In this document: piece by piece, positions 60,237-64,000 of the stretch
Position numbering within the stretch: the stretch's first letter is position 1
Layout: each line of letters begins with the position of its first letter
Assembly: GCA_019636215.1 (NCBI GenBank)
Contig: JAHBXZ010000004.1
Coordinates: forward strand, 1 to 64,000
DNA length: 64,000 nucleotides
Source: Planctomycetota bacterium
Lineage (GTDB): Bacteria; Planctomycetota; UBA8742; UBA2392
Direction: 5' to 3'
Position numbers and translations under genes: made by a program
Notes under the pieces: generated by a model
What the model was told of the DNA's origin: nothing
The model's input: the letters and a program-made list of their open reading frames with translations, nothing else
Database searches by the model: none

Positions 60237-60305
60237 CGTTTCACCCGGCCAGTGGCTCAACGTAGAATCTTCTGGTGCTATTCCAGCTCAAGGATGGGAG
60301 GCGCC

Positions 60306-61034
60306 ATGGCGAAGTCCGACGAAGTGTCCTCTGGTGGCAGTTCCATCCACCGTTACGAGATCAAACCGGAGTCGTTCGTTCCGCCCGATCACTCCGATTC
60401 GTCCATGGAAGTGATCTGTGCCCACTTTGACAAACACGTCGGGCCTGCCGAAACAGTATTGCATGAGATCATTTCCAGCCGCGTGCATCTCGACGTACAC
60501 ATCGTCAGGCCGAACGCACAGTGGCAACACATTCTGTTGTACACAACCGGAATGAGCGATCTGCCGATGACTGTGCCCGAGGGTGCGGAGGAGTTTCGAT
60601 TCGCGGAACTGGCGATGGTGTTGCCAAGCAACTGGCCACTGTCAGACGCCAAGTTCAAAGACGAACGCAATTACTGGCCGGTCAGGTGGCTAAAGACGTT
60701 GGCGCGCTTCCCGCATGATTACGACACATGGCTGTCCTATGGGCACACAATGCCCAACGGCGACCCGCCCGAACCTTTTGCCGATAACACGAAGCTATGC
60801 GGGTTCTTGCTTACGCTGCCTTACTTCCTGCCGCCCGAGGCCGCTTTGGTGCGGGCACGTGAGGGCAAAGAGATTCGCATCTGGATGCCCATGCCGATCC
60901 ATGGCGATGAAATGGATTACAAACTGAACCACGGCACCGAGGCCCTGGAAGAGAAATTTGAGACCAAGAATGTGCCCAATGTTCTGAACCCGGCGCGAAA
61001 GAGCGTGCTTGCAAAGCGGTTTGGCCTGTTCTGA
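60306..61034 (+). CDS. SUFU-domain (suppressor of fused-like) protein
   Basis: A 242-aa protein. The block ILLYTTGMSDLPMTVPEGAE, then RFAELAMVLPSNW and WPVRWLKTLARFPHDYDTWL matches the bacterial suppressor-of-fused domain. Bacterial members are often immunity proteins against toxins; no toxin is adjacent here. A strong ribosome site (GGGAGG) precedes the ATG. It ends one base before the convergent cyclase gene. Confidence 0.82.
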   Translation: MAKSDEVSSGGSSIHRYEIKPESFVPPDHSDSSMEVICAHFDKHVGPAETVLHEIISSRVHLDVHIVRPNAQWQHILLYTTGMSDLPMTVPEGAEEFRFAELAMVLPSNWPLSDAKFKDERNYWPVRWLKTLARFPHDYDTWLSYGHTMPNGDPPEPFADNTKLCGFLLTLPYFLPPEAALVRAREGKEIRIWMPMPIHGDEMDYKLNHGTEALEEKFETKNVPNVLNPARKSVLAKRFGLF

Positions 61035-63968
61035 CTATTTCGTCTTCTTCACGTACACGCCTGTGAAGCTGCCTGCGGGCGGGTGCAGGATGAGTTCCTC
61101 GCAGCGGGCGATGTACAGTTGGCTGGGCGTGGTCTCGTTCTTGCCGGCGTTGGGCTCCTGCTTGGCCGCGCTGCGGAAGACTTCCAGGGCATTGGCGAAC
61201 TGCCGGTCTCGAAACAGGTCAACGCCTTTCTCGTACACCGCCACCAGGTCGTGAATGAACTGCGGCACGTCCCTGTCGCCCAGTACCTCAAACACTTCCG
61301 TGGGTTCTGACTTGCCCTTGACCACCATCAGGTCAATCCGCCGCAGGGTGAATTCGCCGCGCACGGCCTCGGCGGTTTTTGGCCCGATCAGGATGTCCGT
61401 GCCGTACTCCTTGCACTGGGGTTCCAGGCGCGCGGCCAGGTTCACGGCGTCGCCCATCACTGTGTAGGCAAAGCGCTTGGAACTGCCCATGTTCCCGACC
61501 GTCACAATGCCTGTGTTGATGCCGGCGCGGGCGTACAGCACTGTGCCGTCGGGCTTGATCAATTGCGGGGCCACGGTGCGCACGGCGTCGGCAAACAGCG
61601 GCTGCATGCGCTGCAGCTCGGCGCGGCACTTCAAGGCCCCGCGCACGGCGCGCACGGCGTGGTCGTCCATTTTCATGGGCGCGCCCCAGAAGCACATGAT
61701 CGCGTCGCCGATGTACTTGTCGATCACGCCGCCCGTCTCAAGCATCAGGTCGGTCATGCGCTCAAGGTACACATTCAGCAGTTCCACCAGCCGCTCGGGG
61801 TTATTCGGGCCCAGCGTTTCCGTCACGGTGGTAAAGCCCGCCACATCACTGAAGTAAATCGTCATCGGCCGGTTCTCGCCGCCAAGCTTCAGGGTGCCGG
61901 GGTTCTTGATCACGTAATCGACCAGTTCCTTGCCCATGTATTGCCGGGCAAAGGCCTCGCGCTGGCGGCGCTGGCGGCCTTCGGTAAGCGCCTTGGCCAG
62001 CGCGCCATGGCTGAATCCAAGCACCAGCCCGGCCAGGGGCGCGGCGGTGGGGAACCAGACCTGGCCGCGAAAAAACAGCATTGAGGCCACAACCACGGCC
62101 ACACCAAGCAGCACTGTGACGGCCAGCCCGTTGCGAACGCGGCCGGCAAACATCACCACCAGGGTGGCTGCAATCGCGGCTGCCATGGCAAGCAGCCAGT
62201 CCCAGGCGCGCGAGGGCAGGCGCATCACGTCGTTGTTCTTGACGTTGTCAAACACGTTGGCCACGAAGTAGGTGCCGGGCGTGGTGCGCGAGAACGGAGT
62301 GTGGTGCAGGTCGCCCAGCCCGGCGGCTGAACCGGCAATCATCACCACTTTGTCCTTGACCAGGCCGGCAGGGTCGCCAAGGGTCAGCTTGGGCCAGCCC
62401 TTGGGCGGGGTGGGCGGAATGTCGGCCAGACGCTGGCTGACGGACTTCAGGCGTTCTCGCAGGACAGCCAGTTCTGCTTCGTCGTCTGCGAAGTCTTCCA
62501 TGTCTTGTTCAATGGCCTTGATCTGGCGGCGAAGTTCTTCGCGCCGGCGCTCCCAGCCCCCGTGTTGCAGGTCCCAGGCATCCCAGTCGCGCAGCACGTC
62601 GGCGGCGCTGATGGTGGGGTACAGTGCCACCATGGTTCCCTCCGCGTAGGCCTGGCGCACCTGGTCTTTCACGGCTTCGCTGCCGGTGAGGTACACCGGG
62701 TCTTGCTCGGGTGGCAGCAGGCCGCGATAGCGCAGGTGAATGTTGCCGGCGTCATCCACGGGTACGTCGACGCCAAGATAGCGCAGCCGGCCATCGTGCA
62801 GCTTGACGGGCGCATCGCGCAGCTCATTGGCCAGGTCATAGCGGGTGCCGTCCCAGGCCAGGCGCCCGCCGGATACTTCAAGCCCCGCGGCCGCGGCATG
62901 GCCCTGCCGCGCGTACGAAAGCACCCACAGCCGCCATGTCTCCAGCGCAAAGTGCCGGTAGTTCCTTCCGTCGTGCGAGGCCGCCAGCAGCGCGTTGCGC
63001 AGCACGCCATCGGCCGGGTCTGGCAGGGCATAAACCAGGCCCGCGCCGGCCACACCGCGCAATGTCGGAGGCGGCGTGGGAAGCAGGCTGCCGAAACGCG
63101 GGGCTTCAAAGGCCGGGCTCTGGCGTGTCAGCACGCGGTAGTACCCGGCGACTTCCTGGCGCTGTTCGTCGGGCTTCAATTGGTCAAGGTCGTTCATCAG
63201 CGTGCTGGTCGGTTTGCCGTCCAGCAGCCCGGCAATCGGCGCCGAGATGGACCGGACACCATCAATCGCCGGCAGCACCAGCAACCCGTCGCGCCCCTGC
63301 ACCCCGGAGGCATAGCGGGCCAGCAATTCGTCGCGGCGTTCGCGGCCACGGCCGCGGGTGTCGGTGGCAAGGGCCAGCACGACGTCCGGCCTTGCGGTGG
63401 CCTCGAGAATGAACAGGTCGTCGCCGGCTTTGTCGGCGGTCCACACGCGCTGCATGGTGCCGTTGTCGCGCGGAACCAGGGTCAGCGGGTCGTTGGTGTT
63501 GGGGCCGGATTCACTGAAGACAAAGTCAAACGCAATCACGCGGGCTCCGCCCTGGCGGCACCAGCGGATCAGCTTGTTGTAGACGTGGCGCGGCCAGGGC
63601 CAGGCATAGCGCTCGGCGGGGCGCGCAAAGCCAAGGTCGGTGGCATCGCCATAGGCCAGGGCGCGTTCGTCAATGGCGATGATAAGGATGTCCGGGTCGC
63701 GCTGGCCGGGGTCTTCCAGCCGCAGCACGCGCGTGTTGCGCAACGGCGCCTCTACGTAATCCAGCGCAGGGCCGCCGGCAAGCGGCAGCAGCAGCAGGGC
63801 CGTCACCGCGCAGGCAACCAGACATGCCAGCCCGGCGTTGAGGATGCGCTGGCGCGGCTCGTGGGCGCTGCCGAAGTCCACCCGCGCTTTGCGGATCAAC
63901 TGGCCGGCACGGTAGATCGTGCTGCCCAGCCCGGACATTGCGCGTTCGATTGTGTTCTCGTCGGCCAA
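61035..63968 (-). CDS. CHASE2-domain class III adenylate/guanylate cyclase
   Basis: A 977-aa protein from a TTG start with CAGGGCGAG upstream. The first membrane helix is at about 45-66. A CHASE2 sensor (70-585) begins DILIIAIDERALAYGD and includes WPWPRHVYNKLIRW; a coiled-coil insert lies near 470-515. Three helices (590-655) lead to the cyclase domain (705-880) with metal Asp708 (YFSDVAGF), Asp755 (KYIGDAIMCFWG), Asp840, Asn843 and Arg847. The active site is complete. A TPR-like tail (905-977) closes it. Such proteins turn an extracytoplasmic signal into cyclic nucleotide. Confidence 0.92.
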   Translation of the reverse strand: MADENTIERAMSGLGSTIYRAGQLIRKARVDFGSAHEPRQRILNAGLACLVACAVTALLLLPLAGGPALDYVEAPLRNTRVLRLEDPGQRDPDILIIAIDERALAYGDATDLGFARPAERYAWPWPRHVYNKLIRWCRQGGARVIAFDFVFSESGPNTNDPLTLVPRDNGTMQRVWTADKAGDDLFILEATARPDVVLALATDTRGRGRERRDELLARYASGVQGRDGLLVLPAIDGVRSISAPIAGLLDGKPTSTLMNDLDQLKPDEQRQEVAGYYRVLTRQSPAFEAPRFGSLLPTPPPTLRGVAGAGLVYALPDPADGVLRNALLAASHDGRNYRHFALETWRLWVLSYARQGHAAAAGLEVSGGRLAWDGTRYDLANELRDAPVKLHDGRLRYLGVDVPVDDAGNIHLRYRGLLPPEQDPVYLTGSEAVKDQVRQAYAEGTMVALYPTISAADVLRDWDAWDLQHGGWERRREELRRQIKAIEQDMEDFADDEAELAVLRERLKSVSQRLADIPPTPPKGWPKLTLGDPAGLVKDKVVMIAGSAAGLGDLHHTPFSRTTPGTYFVANVFDNVKNNDVMRLPSRAWDWLLAMAAAIAATLVVMFAGRVRNGLAVTVLLGVAVVVASMLFFRGQVWFPTAAPLAGLVLGFSHGALAKALTEGRQRRQREAFARQYMGKELVDYVIKNPGTLKLGGENRPMTIYFSDVAGFTTVTETLGPNNPERLVELLNVYLERMTDLMLETGGVIDKYIGDAIMCFWGAPMKMDDHAVRAVRGALKCRAELQRMQPLFADAVRTVAPQLIKPDGTVLYARAGINTGIVTVGNMGSSKRFAYTVMGDAVNLAARLEPQCKEYGTDILIGPKTAEAVRGEFTLRRIDLMVVKGKSEPTEVFEVLGDRDVPQFIHDLVAVYEKGVDLFRDRQFANALEVFRSAAKQEPNAGKNETTPSQLYIARCEELILHPPAGSFTGVYVKKTK

Positions 63969-64000
63969 GGCTCGCCCTGCGTGGAAAGAGCGTTAACATA

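Overview
The window is a gene-dense, GC-rich bacterial chromosome segment (third codon positions are mostly G or C) with no rRNA, tRNA, phage or transposase gene that I can see. Several features fit Planctomycetota or a nearby PVC-type lineage: ECF sigma factors paired with unusual membrane anti-sigma proteins, YfbK-like von Willebrand proteins, a DUF4175-like protein beside a huge Gln-rich coiled-coil protein, McsA/McsB outside Firmicutes, CHASE2 cyclases, and intergenic repeats with an 'AGCG..AGCGAG' core. This assignment is inference; no marker gene proves it.

Left part (1-11.4 kb). Two paralogous anti-sigma-like membrane proteins and a HAMP-type class III cyclase lie on the minus strand, followed by a cupredoxin and its degenerate lipoprotein paralogue. 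A plus-strand operon then runs ECF sigma factor, FecR-type anti-sigma protein, DUF4175-like membrane protein. The sigma gene carries an ECF-type promoter (GAACCA-N14-GCGTAATAC). The same promoter with the same spacing sits before the 1286-aa coiled-coil gene at 14.2 kb, and a canonical GGAACT-N16-CGTCTAA promoter sits before the next secreted charged protein at 18.2 kb. I read these as one envelope-stress regulon, interrupted by a secreted three-repeat protein with a C-terminal sorting-like tail.

Middle part (19-41 kb). A MarR regulator diverges from a class B penicillin-binding protein across a perfect 14-bp palindrome. Next come an NAD-dependent epimerase, a small toxin-antitoxin pair, the ergothioneine genes egtB-egtD, a dicarboxylate symporter, a sugar dehydrogenase with an SDR, an ABC/FtsX/HlyD export operon running into mutY, a secreted unknown protein, and a second ECF module: sigma, then a VWA protein with an anti-sigma-like N-terminus, then a VWA lipoprotein.

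Right part (41-64 kb). This holds a lipoprotein, a receiver-PilZ protein, thioredoxin, mcsA-mcsB, a DUF1444 protein, corA, a class V aminotransferase, glyA, an FHA protein, yebC, a ferredoxin, trmB, a coiled-coil lipoprotein and an S41 protease. The last 192 bp of the S41 gene are repeated 3.25 kb downstream in a decayed S41 pseudogene, enclosing two less GC-rich secreted-protein genes. A LigB-type dioxygenase, a SUFU-domain protein and a CHASE2 cyclase close the window.

The most striking non-coding content is three repeat families. One is a dyad-symmetric element of about 100 bp made of four hairpins (three copies). The second is short tandem 7- or 8-mer arrays, several with an inverted arm, two starting exactly at stop codons. 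The third is a 30-bp repeat, two copies of which bound a 141-bp inverted-repeat element.
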